Assembly (NCBI GenBank): GCA_015065975.1
Contig: SVPG01000003.1
Span: 40,583 to 104,582 of the forward strand
DNA length: 64,000 bases
Reading direction: 5' to 3'
From: Oscillospiraceae bacterium
GTDB lineage: Bacteria; Bacillota; Clostridia; Oscillospirales; Acutalibacteraceae
The notes under the pieces were generated by a model, which did not search any database, was not told the DNA's origin, and was given only the letters and a program-made list of their open reading frames with translations. The position numbers and the translations under genes are program-made. Shown piece after piece: positions 8,964-17,992 of this stretch (position 1 is its first letter; every line of letters starts with the position of its first letter).

Positions 8964-8964
8964 T

Positions 8965-9486
8965 ATGGATATACTTATAAAAACCGAACGTCTCACCCTG
9001 CGTTTTCTAAAACCCGATGATCTTCTCAGCGTACACGAATACGCGGGCAATCCCGAAAACACTCGGTATATGATGTTTCTTCCAAACCAAACCGTTGAAG
9101 AAACAAAAGAATTCATCGAGCGCGCTCTTGCCGAGGCGTCAAAGGATAACCCCTCATTCTATGAGTTTGCCGTCGAGCTCGAAGGCCGCGTAATCGGAGG
9201 CGCAGGGCTTTATCTCGAAGGCGATTGTGCCGAGCTCGGCTGGATAATCAACAACAGGTATCAAAGAAAAGGATACGCTACCGAGGCGGCTTTCGCATTG
9301 TGTGATTTTGCTTTCAAACGGCTCGGTTTATCGCGCATTATCGCCCATTGCGACACACGCAACCGCCCCTCCGCCCGCGTAATGGAAAAGCTCGGCATGA
9401 CCCTTGTCAGCGAGGGCGAACGCATCTACGAGCGCACGGGTGAGACTGCAAAGGAATATATGTATGAGATAAAAAGGGGAATTTAG
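8965..9486 (+). CDS. RimJ/RimL-type GNAT acetyltransferase
   Basis: A 173-residue GNAT protein: TERLTLRFLKPDD at the N-terminus, ELGWIINNRYQRKGYATEAA for acetyl-CoA binding, and HCDTRNRPSARVMEKLGM as motif B. This is the pattern of ribosomal-protein-alanine-acetyltransferase-like enzymes. The ATG at 8965 overlaps the end of the TrmO-like gene region (stop TGA at 8961-8963), pointing to translational coupling; the longer frame upstream is out of family. Confidence 0.85.
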   Translation: MDILIKTERLTLRFLKPDDLLSVHEYAGNPENTRYMMFLPNQTVEETKEFIERALAEASKDNPSFYEFAVELEGRVIGGAGLYLEGDCAELGWIINNRYQRKGYATEAAFALCDFAFKRLGLSRIIAHCDTRNRPSARVMEKLGMTLVSEGERIYERTGETAKEYMYEIKRGI

Positions 9487-10164
9487 ATGATTATTAAAAT
9501 ATCACCGTTTACAAAAAGCAGCCGTATGCATTCATTCAAGGTGTCATATCGCGACGTCTCACACATCATTGACAGATCTAACCCTTCGTGCGAAACAGAA
9601 TGTATATCGGGCGAAAACAATCTGCATATCGAAGACCTCGGTCCGCACCGTTCTGTTTCCGACTTCTTCAGGGTTGCTCTGAAGGCTTTCGGCAGCGCAC
9701 TGTCTGCAAAAGCCTTCAAATGGAGCGAGCTTTTCTCTCCAATTCTCGCAGACTGTGACATATCTTTTGAAGAAGGTACAAAACAACTCGAGCTTGAATA
9801 CAAACCGAGCATCTGCAAAAGCTCTTCCGTTGCAGAACCGATTTTCACCTTGCGTAATAACGAAAACTCGCATTTAGTCGAAACTCGCCTTAGAGCAGAC
9901 GAGAAAACCATATCGCGGTATTACAAACTCACCATTCTTTTTTATGCTCTGATATTTTTAGTTTTGTCTGCACTCTCGGCTCTGCTTCTCTCCCCCTCTG
10001 TGCTCGAAAAAGCTCAGTCTGAAAATACACTTATAATAACCGCCGCAGTTCTCATTGCTTTATTTGCAGGCGGATTTATATGGAGCTTTATTTATCACCG
10101 TTCAGCACGGAGAAAGCTCATCACTCAGGTACAGAATATATGCAGTGGGAAAAATACGCATTAA
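9487..10164 (+). CDS. uncharacterised protein with two C-terminal membrane segments
   Basis: Not recognised. 225 residues. The first about 145 are soluble with no motif I can name. Then there are two hydrophobic helices (about 150-170 and 183-203) separated by a short loop, and a basic tail. The start ATG directly follows the stop of the GNAT gene, so it is the last gene of the run and ends just before a strong bidirectional terminator. Base composition is close to its neighbours, so there is no sign of recent transfer. Confidence 0.65.
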   Translation: MIIKISPFTKSSRMHSFKVSYRDVSHIIDRSNPSCETECISGENNLHIEDLGPHRSVSDFFRVALKAFGSALSAKAFKWSELFSPILADCDISFEEGTKQLELEYKPSICKSSSVAEPIFTLRNNENSHLVETRLRADEKTISRYYKLTILFYALIFLVLSALSALLLSPSVLEKAQSENTLIITAAVLIALFAGGFIWSFIYHRSARRKLITQVQNICSGKNTH

Positions 10165-10167
10165 GAA

Positions 10168-10202
10168 ACAAAAGAGCGGATCGAATCGATCCGCTCTTTT
10201 GT
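10168..10202. terminator. bidirectional terminator between convergent units
   Basis: A perfect stem AAAAGAGCGGATCG / CGATCCGCTCTTTT with a 3-base loop, serving the plus-strand six-gene run and the minus-strand phosphoesterase whose stop touches it. Confidence 0.92.
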
Positions 10203-11050
10203 TATTCGGCTTTCAGCTCTATCATAACTATCTCAGGACGGTTGTTCACCCTGAAAGGGAAAATGCTGTTGCCGAGCCCTCGGCTGACATACATATTGGT
10301 CCGTCCGCTCGTATAAAGCCCGCTGTCGTATTTCGGAAACAGACCCTGATCGGGTGCAATCACTCCACCGATTACCGGCAGTCGGAATTGACCGCCGTGA
10401 GCGTGACCGCTCAGAGCAAGGTCGACACCGTACTGCGAATAGACCTCAAACAGTTCAGGTCGGTGCGACAGAAGAATCGTGAAGCTTTCTTCATCGCAAA
10501 GTCTCTCGAGCTTTCCTGCAGTATGCTGCGCTTCCTGCGAAAAGGGATAAAAGGAAAAATCGGGGTCGTCTATTCCGACTATATTTATATGCGCTCCGCC
10601 CTTTTCGAGCTGTACGCTGCTGTCCCGAAGGACGGTGACTCCCGCCGCAAGAAGCCTTTCTTCGAGGTCGGGAAATTCGTCTATGCGTGACTCGTGGTTG
10701 CCCGTGACATAATAGACAGGTGCGATTTCCACCGCCTTTTCGGCAAACGATACCGCAACATCGATATCGGTATTGCGCGAATCGACAAGGTCGCCCGTTA
10801 TCACGATAATATCGGGTTTCTGTTCCCTGATGATTTCAATGAGCTCTTCGTTGTCTTGTCCGAACTGCGTGTTGTGAAGGTCGGACAGATGCGCAATTCT
10901 CATATTCGAAAACTGCTCGGGCAGCATCTCGCTTCGGACGGTGATCTGCGTCACTGTCAAAGCCCTGTTTGCCCACGCAATCCATATTATCAGTGAAATT
11001 GCGAGGGCAACGACAACGCTCCATATTATAAACTTTTTCTTTGATTTCAT
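10202..11050 (-). CDS. membrane-anchored metallophosphoesterase (YkuE-like)
   Basis: A 282-residue calcineurin-like phosphoesterase. An N-terminal membrane anchor (about 8-27) is followed by the metal-binding motifs HLSDLHN, ITGDLVDSR, VTGNHE, LLSHRPE and SGHAHGGQ in family order. YkuE-type enzymes act at the outer face of the membrane or wall on phosphorylated lipids or UDP-sugars; the precise substrate is unknown. It begins three bases after the end of the giant ABC gene upstream and has a poor ribosome site, so it is probably co-translated with it. Confidence 0.9.
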   Translation of the reverse strand: MKSKKKFIIWSVVVALAISLIIWIAWANRALTVTQITVRSEMLPEQFSNMRIAHLSDLHNTQFGQDNEELIEIIREQKPDIIVITGDLVDSRNTDIDVAVSFAEKAVEIAPVYYVTGNHESRIDEFPDLEERLLAAGVTVLRDSSVQLEKGGAHINIVGIDDPDFSFYPFSQEAQHTAGKLERLCDEESFTILLSHRPELFEVYSQYGVDLALSGHAHGGQFRLPVIGGVIAPDQGLFPKYDSGLYTSGRTNMYVSRGLGNSIFPFRVNNRPEIVMIELKAE

Positions 11051-11053
11051 CGT

Positions 11054-14000
11054 TTATTCCGATCTGAGTGCAATGACGGGGTCTTTCTGTGCCGCCTTCT
11101 TTGACGGGATAAGTCCGCCGATTATCGTCAGGAGCATACTGAGAATGATGAGTATGATTGCACCTGTTACGGGAAGCTGAGCGCTGATATCACCCGAACC
11201 GGTGAGCGAATGGATTATCGCGTTTATCGGCGGCAGCATCGAAAGCGATATTCCGACACCCATAAGTCCCGAACAAAGACCGATTATAAACGTCTCTGCA
11301 TTGAAGACCTGCGATATATTGCGCTTTGACGCACCTATCGCACGAAGCACGCCTATCTCCTTCGTTCGCTCGAGAACGGAGATATATGTGATTATTCCTA
11401 TCATAATGGAAGATACGATGAGCGATACCGCAACAAACGCGATGAGGACATAGCTGACGCTGTCCACGATGGTTTTGACCGACGACATGAGAACTCCCGT
11501 CATATCGTTATAGCTTATGACCATTTCCTCGTTGCCCGACTTTTCCATATCGGTGTTATAATTATCAATAAACTCGATGAAGCGTTCCTTTGCCGCGAAA
11601 TCGACAAGATATATCGATATCGCGGTCGGTTCGGCTTTATCGGCATAACCGAGGTTTGCAAGGTTTATCTCCGCGCTGCGTTTTGTGTTCTTCGACGACA
11701 TTGCGGACATAAGACGTCCGAGCTCTTCCTCATCGAGGTCAAAGGAGAACGCCTGTGCTATCTTGTCGCCATCGACGCTAAATGAGCTTGAAAGAGAACC
11801 GATCATCTCACCGCTCACAGTACCGAGGGCTGAATATATCTCGCTCTGGATCTCCGTCTCGCACATTCTTGCAGCCATCGCGGCAGATGCGGCCATTACA
11901 AGCGAGCTGTTTGTATACGATGATACGACCTGAGACACCTGCGATTTTTTTATGGAAGCCTGAAGCTGTGACATATCAACGGAAGGCGTTGACGGTACGG
12001 ACGGAGCATTTCCGCTCGCGGAAATCTGAGGAGGTTCTTCGGGCTCGGTCGGAACAAAAGTACCTTCTTCCGACACGTAGCTCGAAATCATGCTGACAAG
12101 CAGGGTCGAATAAACCTGCGAGAAGGTATCTTTCGGAATAAGATATTTTGTCTCAAGCGCTGCAAGGAGTTTCTGTGCCTCGCCCGATGCAAGATACTGC
12201 GACACTATCGTCTGTGAATCGGAAACTCTGAGCACAGCTTCACCCGTTGCGGGATCGGCATTTGCTGAGATATAACCGTTGAGCATACCTGTTGCAAGAA
12301 GCGAAAGTGTATCGGAAAAATCTGTCTGCGCCTGTGATGTATCAACCTCTACCGTCCCCATCGCTTCGGCAATTTTTTCACCCATCTCGTCAACAAGAGC
12401 ATCTGTATCGATATTCATGCCGAATGCCGATGCCAGTATATCGCCGTCAACAGAGATCATATCGCCAAAATCAAGCCCCGACTGTTCTGCATCCTCTTCA
12501 CCTTCGAACTTGCGTCCCGTAAAGACGTCGGTTTCGGGATCGGCAAGCTGATCCTTGACAATCTTCGAATCGGAAGAATTTTCTATAATAAAATCGGTAA
12601 GCTTCGAGGTATACGCAACTCCGGGGCTGAGAGCCGATGCGGTCACACCGTCCTTCGGGCAGACTATGCCGACAACGCTCAATTCCTCACCGTCTGCTAT
12701 GAGCTTTTTCATATATTCCTCATCGTCGGACATATCCTCCCACACCTCATACTCCTCGTTATAGGTGTAGAGATCGGACTGTGCAACAAGGCGGAATCTG
12801 AGCTTCAGAAGGTCGTCATAGCTCCACTGCATGGGGGCGCCGATATTCTCGACCTCTTCGCCTTCCATCACCTTTTCGACCATGGCTTCAAGCTCGGCGG
12901 TATCACGCAGACCGAGAGTATACGCCATATAATCAGACATACTGTCGGGAGCGGGAAGAACCATGACGGTCTCATTGTAATCCTCGGGCCACCTTCCGAG
13001 CAGCATCTCATACTGAGAATCGAGGAGTTCCTTATTGTCTATCATCTCGTAGAAAACATTGGAATCCATCGAAAAGCCCGAACCGCCGCCCATCGAGCCG
13101 CCCATGAGATCTGAGAAAAGTGTTGCGGGATTGACCTGGACCGCTTCCTTCGACGTATCCGCCGAATAAATCTGCGGTGTTATGTTGTAGCTGTATTTTA
13201 TCGCGTTGATATCCGCATCAAGGGTATTCATATTGCTGTCGATATAAGACTTGAAGGAGCGCAGGTCATTGCTTCCTATCTGGGCGAAAACCTGTGATAT
13301 CATCTGCTGTTCGGTGACAACACCGTCTTCTTCACCCTCGCCCTCCTGCATCGAGCCCGCCGCAAATGCGGTCATCATCGAGGTCATATCGGCCGTTTCG
13401 GACTGTATGACAAGAGGATATGTCGACAGGGTATCCTCCTGAATCTTATCTATATAATTCTGGAATCCCGTCGAAAGCGAGAGGATAAGAGCTATTCCGA
13501 TTATTCCGATCGAACCTGCAAAGGCTGTGAGTATGGTTCTTCCCTTCTTTGTCAGAAGGTTGTTGAAGCTCAGAGAAAGAGCCGTAAAAAACGACATCGA
13601 CGCCTTGCCCATATTTTCGTGATGGGGTGCTTCGCTCTCCTGCTCGACCTCATAGGGGTTCGTATCGTCCATAATCTTTCCGTCACGAAGCCTTACTATA
13701 CGCGAGGCATATTCCTCGGCAAGCTCGGGGTTATGCGTGACCATTACGACAAGTCTGTCCTTCGAGACCTCCTTGAGAAGCTCCATGACCTGCACGCTGG
13801 TGTCGCTGTCAAGAGCACCCGTCGGCTCGTCCGCAAGGAGTATGTCGGGGTTGTTTACAAGCGCTCTCGCAATGGCTACTCTCTGCATCTGTCCGCCCGA
13901 CATCTGATTGGGCTTTTTGTGCAGCTGGTTTCCGAGCCCAACGTCCTCAAGCGCTTTTATCGCACGCTTTTTGCGCTCACTGCGCGAAATTCCCGAAATG

Positions 14001-14326
14001 GTCAGGGCAAGCTCAACGTTGGCAAGCACCGTCTGATGCGGGATAAGGTTATAGCTCTGGAATATGAATCCGACGGTATGGTTGCGGTATGAATCCCAGT
14101 CTCTGTCGGTATATTTTTTCGTGGATATACCGTTGATTATGAGATCGCCGCTGTCATAACGGTCAAGACCGCCGATGACATTGAGCAAGGTTGTCTTACC
14201 CGAACCGCTCGGTCCGAGTATTGCTACAAACTCATTGTCTCTCAGATTAAGGCTTACCCCGTCCAGCGCCGTCTGCTCAAGGTCACCCGTTACGTATTTT
14301 TTGGAAATATTGCTTATCTGAAGCAT
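11054..14326 (-). CDS. MacB-like ABC transporter: ATPase fused to FtsX-type permease with a large extracellular domain
   Basis: 1090 residues in one chain. Residues 1 to about 225 form a LolD/MacB-type ATPase: Walker A GPSGSGKTT, signature MSGGQMQRVAIARAL, Walker B ILLADEPTGALD. A first membrane helix (about 265-288) and a very long extracellular part (about 290-960), rich in Asp/Glu/Ser, precede three C-terminal helices of the FtsX domain (SVLERTKEIGVLRAIGAS is the typical cytoplasmic loop). Such proteins export peptides or lipoproteins or transmit mechanical force. The extracellular part is much larger than in E. coli MacB. The gene is followed by the phosphoesterase at a 3-base gap. Confidence 0.88.
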   Translation of the reverse strand: MLQISNISKKYVTGDLEQTALDGVSLNLRDNEFVAILGPSGSGKTTLLNVIGGLDRYDSGDLIINGISTKKYTDRDWDSYRNHTVGFIFQSYNLIPHQTVLANVELALTISGISRSERKKRAIKALEDVGLGNQLHKKPNQMSGGQMQRVAIARALVNNPDILLADEPTGALDSDTSVQVMELLKEVSKDRLVVMVTHNPELAEEYASRIVRLRDGKIMDDTNPYEVEQESEAPHHENMGKASMSFFTALSLSFNNLLTKKGRTILTAFAGSIGIIGIALILSLSTGFQNYIDKIQEDTLSTYPLVIQSETADMTSMMTAFAAGSMQEGEGEEDGVVTEQQMISQVFAQIGSNDLRSFKSYIDSNMNTLDADINAIKYSYNITPQIYSADTSKEAVQVNPATLFSDLMGGSMGGGSGFSMDSNVFYEMIDNKELLDSQYEMLLGRWPEDYNETVMVLPAPDSMSDYMAYTLGLRDTAELEAMVEKVMEGEEVENIGAPMQWSYDDLLKLRFRLVAQSDLYTYNEEYEVWEDMSDDEEYMKKLIADGEELSVVGIVCPKDGVTASALSPGVAYTSKLTDFIIENSSDSKIVKDQLADPETDVFTGRKFEGEEDAEQSGLDFGDMISVDGDILASAFGMNIDTDALVDEMGEKIAEAMGTVEVDTSQAQTDFSDTLSLLATGMLNGYISANADPATGEAVLRVSDSQTIVSQYLASGEAQKLLAALETKYLIPKDTFSQVYSTLLVSMISSYVSEEGTFVPTEPEEPPQISASGNAPSVPSTPSVDMSQLQASIKKSQVSQVVSSYTNSSLVMAASAAMAARMCETEIQSEIYSALGTVSGEMIGSLSSSFSVDGDKIAQAFSFDLDEEELGRLMSAMSSKNTKRSAEINLANLGYADKAEPTAISIYLVDFAAKERFIEFIDNYNTDMEKSGNEEMVISYNDMTGVLMSSVKTIVDSVSYVLIAFVAVSLIVSSIMIGIITYISVLERTKEIGVLRAIGASKRNISQVFNAETFIIGLCSGLMGVGISLSMLPPINAIIHSLTGSGDISAQLPVTGAIILIILSMLLTIIGGLIPSKKAAQKDPVIALRSE

Positions 14327-14516
14327 ATATCCTTTACCGTCCTTTCAAAACACATCGTTTCAAAAATCTGCACTATATTATACCACATTATTATTTCCAA
14401 AGATTAACTTATGATTACATTTTCGGGATTTTGTATTATTTTATTAGTTTAACTCTACATTCTCATAACACGCACTTCTTTTTTGTGTAAAATGACGATT
14501 GGTTTTCCAAAAGCGG

Positions 14517-14545
14517 TTGACAACCGCGCTCACTTAAACTATCAT
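14517..14545 (+). promoter_or_regulatory. sigma-A-type promoter of the FliB-like gene
   Basis: TTGACA (14517-14522), 17-base spacer, TATCAT (14540-14545). It lies 36 bases before the chosen ATG. Confidence 0.6.
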
Positions 14546-14581
14546 ATCATCGCAGCAACCATAAAATTGCGAGGTTTTCAA

Positions 14582-15511
14582 ATGAAGCTTATTACTCCCG
14601 AATTCTATGACCGTTTCAGATGCACCGCTTCCCGATGCCGCCACAACTGCTGTATCGGCTGGGAAATCGATATCGACCCCGACACGTTCGAGCTTTACCG
14701 AAACGCGAAGAATTCTTTGTCCGACCGATTTTGCAACTGTATAAGCAGCGAGGTTCAGCCACACTTTATTCTCGGCGAAAACGAGCGCTGTCCCTTTCTC
14801 AACAAGGATAATCTCTGTGATATAATCCTTGAGATGGGCGAAGATTCGCTCTGTCAGATATGCTCCGATCACCCGCGTTTTCGCAATCTTTACTCTTCGC
14901 GAGTGGAAGCCGGTGTCGGTCTGTGCTGTGAGGAAGCGTGCCGACTGCTTCTCGAAAACGAGGCACCTCTCTCCCTGCACGAGTCGGTTATCGACGGCGA
15001 GGAAACTGACGACGAATATGAAGAACAGATTTTTTCTCTTCGTGACAGGGTATTTTCTCTTCTTCAGGATCGGTCTCGGACACTATGCGAGAGAACAGAC
15101 GATATGCTCTCGATGTTCGGCGCTCAGCTGCCCGATCGGAGCATCGGTCAGTGGGCCGAGGTTTATCTCTCGCTCGAGCAGCTCGACCCCGAATGGACAG
15201 CATTGCTCGGTGAGCTGAAGGACGCAGCGGTTGAAAACACTATTGCCGAACGAGAATATGAATATGAGCAATTTATTGTATACTGGCTTTTCAGGCATTT
15301 CGGCGAGGCTGTATATGACGGCGACGTTATTTCAAAGATACGGCTCGCGGCGCTGTCGCTGCGAATGATTCGGGCGCTCGACGCTCTTTATGCTGCAAAG
15401 CACGGCCCGATAACGAAAGAACAGCGTGCCGAACATATGCGAATGTATTCGGCAGAGATCGAATACTCGCAGGAAAACCTCGACACGCTGTATGATATTC
15501 TTTGCGACTGA
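14582..15511 (+). CDS. Cys-rich protein of the FliB (flagellin lysine-N-methylase-like) family
   Basis: 309 residues. The N-terminal third has the family cysteine pattern: CTASRCRHNCCIGWEIDID, then CPFLNKDNLCDI, CQICSDHPR and GLCCEEACRLL. These suggest bound metal or an Fe-S centre. The name flagellin lysine methylase comes from Salmonella FliB, but no flagellar gene is present here, so the target is unknown. The ATG at 14582 is chosen over a longer frame because it follows GAGG and starts the conserved MKLITPEFYDRFRC block. Its stop is 3 bases from the convergent ABC permease gene. Confidence 0.72.
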   Translation: MKLITPEFYDRFRCTASRCRHNCCIGWEIDIDPDTFELYRNAKNSLSDRFCNCISSEVQPHFILGENERCPFLNKDNLCDIILEMGEDSLCQICSDHPRFRNLYSSRVEAGVGLCCEEACRLLLENEAPLSLHESVIDGEETDDEYEEQIFSLRDRVFSLLQDRSRTLCERTDDMLSMFGAQLPDRSIGQWAEVYLSLEQLDPEWTALLGELKDAAVENTIAEREYEYEQFIVYWLFRHFGEAVYDGDVISKIRLAALSLRMIRALDALYAAKHGPITKEQRAEHMRMYSAEIEYSQENLDTLYDILCD

Positions 15512-15514
15512 ACG

Positions 15515-16264
15515 TCAGTTATTGTCGCTCTTCATTTTCTTTGTAAAAATAATTACTGCAAGCACCATAATCACGGCGGCGTAGCCGATAACCCAAACAA
15601 GCTCGGGCATTATTTTGCCGTACTCTCCCGAAAGAGCATAACGTGCGGCATCAACCGCGCGGCAGAAGGGCAGGCATTTTGCCGCCTTCTCAAGACCTCC
15701 GCCGACAAGCGAAAGATCAAACCACGTTCCCGAAAGCCACGCCGAAAGATTTGCAAGCAATGCTCCGCACACGCTTCCGACCTGCTTGTCGCTCAGCAGG
15801 CTGCCGCAGAGAAGTCCGATTGCGATATACAGTATCGCCGCGGGCATAAGCACTGCGACGCTTGAAAGGATATGTACCGAAAGCTCAAGTCCGAGTGCAA
15901 TCGATACCGCAAAAACGACGATCACCTGCACTGCTGCTATCGGGATAAGCGGCAGTGTGTAGCCGAGAATGTAATCGCTCGGCTTCATCGGAGATGTAAA
16001 AAGACGCTGCATAAACGAGCTGCTTCTGTCCTTTGCTATTATCATTCCCGAAAAGAGAGAAATAAACGACAGACCGAATACCGCCACACCCGGCGCGAGC
16101 TTTTCGATGCTGAACATATCCATCTTTGCCTCGGGCGGGATATTTGAGTTTATCAGGCTGAGCAGGAGAAGAATGACCAGCGGAAACCCTATTCCGAAAA
16201 AGAGTGTCAGCTTGTCGCGTATTATCTCCTTTGTATTTCTTGATGCAAAGCTGAGCATCTTCAT
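15515..16264 (-). CDS. ABC-2 type transporter permease
   Basis: A 249-residue membrane protein with six predicted helices: FASRNTKEIIRDKLTLFFGIGFP at the N-terminus, and FMQRLFTSPMKPSDYILGY as the coupling loop typical of ABC-2 permeases. Its start overlaps the stop of the ATPase gene by one base (TAATG), so the two are translated together. The likely cargo is a drug, bacteriocin-like peptide or lipid; the sequence does not tell which. Confidence 0.88.
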   Translation of the reverse strand: MKMLSFASRNTKEIIRDKLTLFFGIGFPLVILLLLSLINSNIPPEAKMDMFSIEKLAPGVAVFGLSFISLFSGMIIAKDRSSSFMQRLFTSPMKPSDYILGYTLPLIPIAAVQVIVVFAVSIALGLELSVHILSSVAVLMPAAILYIAIGLLCGSLLSDKQVGSVCGALLANLSAWLSGTWFDLSLVGGGLEKAAKCLPFCRAVDAARYALSGEYGKIMPELVWVIGYAAVIMVLAVIIFTKKMKSDNN

Positions 16265-16992
16265 TACTTCTCACCCTCCTCGCAAAGTGCCACAAATGCG
16301 TCCTCAAGGCTGCTTTTTCCCGAAAGCTCCATCAGCTCCTGCGCTGTTCCGACCGCCGAAAGTCTGCCCTTTGCCATTATTGCAATTCTGTCGGAAAGGG
16401 ACTGAGCCTCCTCGAGATAATGTGTTGTCAGTATTATGGTCATACTGCTTTTGAGCTTTTCGATCATCTTCCAGAGTTCACGCCGTGCAAGAACATCAAG
16501 TCCCAGCGTCGGCTCATCAAGAAAGAGCACCCGAGGCTCTGTTATAATCGCCATTGCTATCGAAAGCCTTCTCTGCCAGCCGCCCGAGAGGGTTTTTGCT
16601 TTGCTCTTCTCAATTTCCGAAAGAGAGAATTCGTCTATTATTTTATCCGTCTTCTCTTTCGACTGCTGTTTTGAAAATCCGTGTATTCCGCATATGAGCT
16701 CGAGATTTTCACGCACTGTCAGCATCGGTGCAACGGCGGTTTCCTGCGGCGAAACATTGATTATTTCCTTTACCGAGAGAGGCTCGTCGATTATACTTCT
16801 GCCCATTATAAGTGCATCTCCGCCGCTCGGCTTTGAAATGCAGGAAAGCATCTTTATCGTTGTTGTCTTGCCTGCGCCGTTGACTCCGAGCAGTGCAAAA
16901 AGCTCCCCTTCCTCAACCGTCAGGCTGAGCGAATCGACCGCTTTTTTATCTTTATAATTCTTTGACAGATCCCTTATCTCAATGGCTGCCAT
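16264..16992 (-). CDS. ABC transporter ATP-binding protein
   Basis: A 242-residue ATPase: Walker A LLGVNGAGKTTT, Q-loop VSPQETAV, signature LSGGWQRRLSIAMAI, Walker B RVLFLDEPTLGLD, and switch His in LTTHYLEEA. The signature has Trp where Gln or Met is usual. It pairs with the downstream ABC-2 permease and overlaps the DUF3021 gene by one base, forming a four-gene unit led by a LytTR regulator. Confidence 0.93.
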   Translation of the reverse strand: MAAIEIRDLSKNYKDKKAVDSLSLTVEEGELFALLGVNGAGKTTTIKMLSCISKPSGGDALIMGRSIIDEPLSVKEIINVSPQETAVAPMLTVRENLELICGIHGFSKQQSKEKTDKIIDEFSLSEIEKSKAKTLSGGWQRRLSIAMAIITEPRVLFLDEPTLGLDVLARRELWKMIEKLKSSMTIILTTHYLEEAQSLSDRIAIMAKGRLSAVGTAQELMELSGKSSLEDAFVALCEEGEK

Positions 16993-17426
16993 TATTTTTC
17001 ATTCCTTTCGCAATCGTTATTGAACTGCACATTCAGCTTCTTTACCGAATTTCTTGTGGTAATATAGATTATCGCCCAGACAACCGCAAAGCCCGCAAAA
17101 AAGCACACTGAAAATATTCCTATCTTCTCAACCTTCATCCAGCCGTTGAGCAGATATATCACCAGGTAATCGGTATACAAAACCGCCATCTGTATAAGCG
17201 CCGCCATACCTATCGGAAGCTGTTCCATCTGGTAAACCGCGGTTATTCCTGCCGCAATAAATGCGATTACAACAGACGAGATGATACCCATCACCGCGGT
17301 GTCAACATCAAGAACGGTCACAACTCCTGCGGCCTTGAGACACAACCAGACTATACAAAGTGCCACGGGTCCTCCCCATGCGGCCATACTGCCTCTTTTA
17401 AAGAATTCGGGCCAGAATTTTTTCAC
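16992..17426 (-). CDS. DUF3021-like four-helix membrane protein
   Basis: 144 residues with four membrane segments and the layout of DUF3021 proteins, which are usually encoded beside a LytTR DNA-binding protein and are thought to hold it inactive at the membrane. GTG start at 17426, overlapping the LytTR stop by four bases (GTGA). The functional statement is family knowledge plus context; no motif proves it. Confidence 0.75.
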   Translation of the reverse strand: MKKFWPEFFKRGSMAAWGGPVALCIVWLCLKAAGVVTVLDVDTAVMGIISSVVIAFIAAGITAVYQMEQLPIGMAALIQMAVLYTDYLVIYLLNGWMKVEKIGIFSVCFFAGFAVVWAIIYITTRNSVKKLNVQFNNDCERNEK

Positions 17427-17863
17427 AGCGAATACCTCCTTTTAAGTTCCGCAAAGCATCTTCTTGAAATACAGTCACTAAATCCGCTGCCGAACAGCGC
17501 ATCGACGGCGCCGTTGAGCGAGGTTCTGAATTTTACGATATGATTCATATTTGCAATATTGGATTTGTTTATCTTCCTGAAGTTTTTAGGAAGCATCGCT
17601 TCGAGCTCATACAGATGGAGTCTTACACGATATTTCTTCTTATCGGTGTATGACGCGTACGTTTTTCCGTCCTCGATATAAAACGCCTCCACCTCATCAA
17701 CGCTCAGAAGCTTTATGACATCTTCATCGTATCCGACTATCTCATCGGCAGCTCCTTCACGTGCTACAAGCTGCTCTATTTCATCGGTCAGACGAGTTCT
17801 TTCGTGGACCGTGGCTACGACCTCTTCCTCTTTTTCTTTGTCGATTATCAGCCGAAATTTCAT
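17423..17863 (-). CDS. LytTR-domain DNA-binding regulator
   Basis: A 146-residue protein. The C-terminal about 100 residues are a LytTR domain (VDEVEAFYIEDGKTYAS, then KYRVRLHLYELEAMLP, NFRKINKSNIANM and a final FGSGFSD region). The N-terminal about 45 residues form a short alpha/beta extension and no receiver domain is present. The start ATG at 17863 is taken because AGGAGGAGATAAG precedes it; the longer frame adds 11 unlikely residues. It heads the DUF3021/ABC operon and probably autoregulates it. Confidence 0.85.
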   Translation of the reverse strand: MKFRLIIDKEKEEEVVATVHERTRLTDEIEQLVAREGAADEIVGYDEDVIKLLSVDEVEAFYIEDGKTYASYTDKKKYRVRLHLYELEAMLPKNFRKINKSNIANMNHIVKFRTSLNGAVDALFGSGFSDCISRRCFAELKRRYSL

Positions 17864-17955
17864 CTTATCTCCTCCTGTGCTTTTAATTATACACATTAAA
17901 AACCGTTTGTCATCAAAATCGTGGTCATCGGTATTTTTTTGAAGGTAAACGGCAT

Positions 17956-17986
17956 AAAAAGAGCCGAAGCAAAGCTGCTTCGGCTC
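17956..17986 (-). terminator. cysK terminator
   Basis: GAGCCGAAGCA (17961-17971) pairs with TGCTTCGGCTC (17976-17986); the T-run on the minus strand follows the stem. It lies just after the cysK stop at 17993. Confidence 0.9.
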
Positions 17987-17992
17987 AGTATT

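Noticed and set aside
8079..9116. 345-codon antisense frame over the acyltransferase and TrmO-like genes
   Set aside because: Spans two real plus-strand genes; no recognisable domain.
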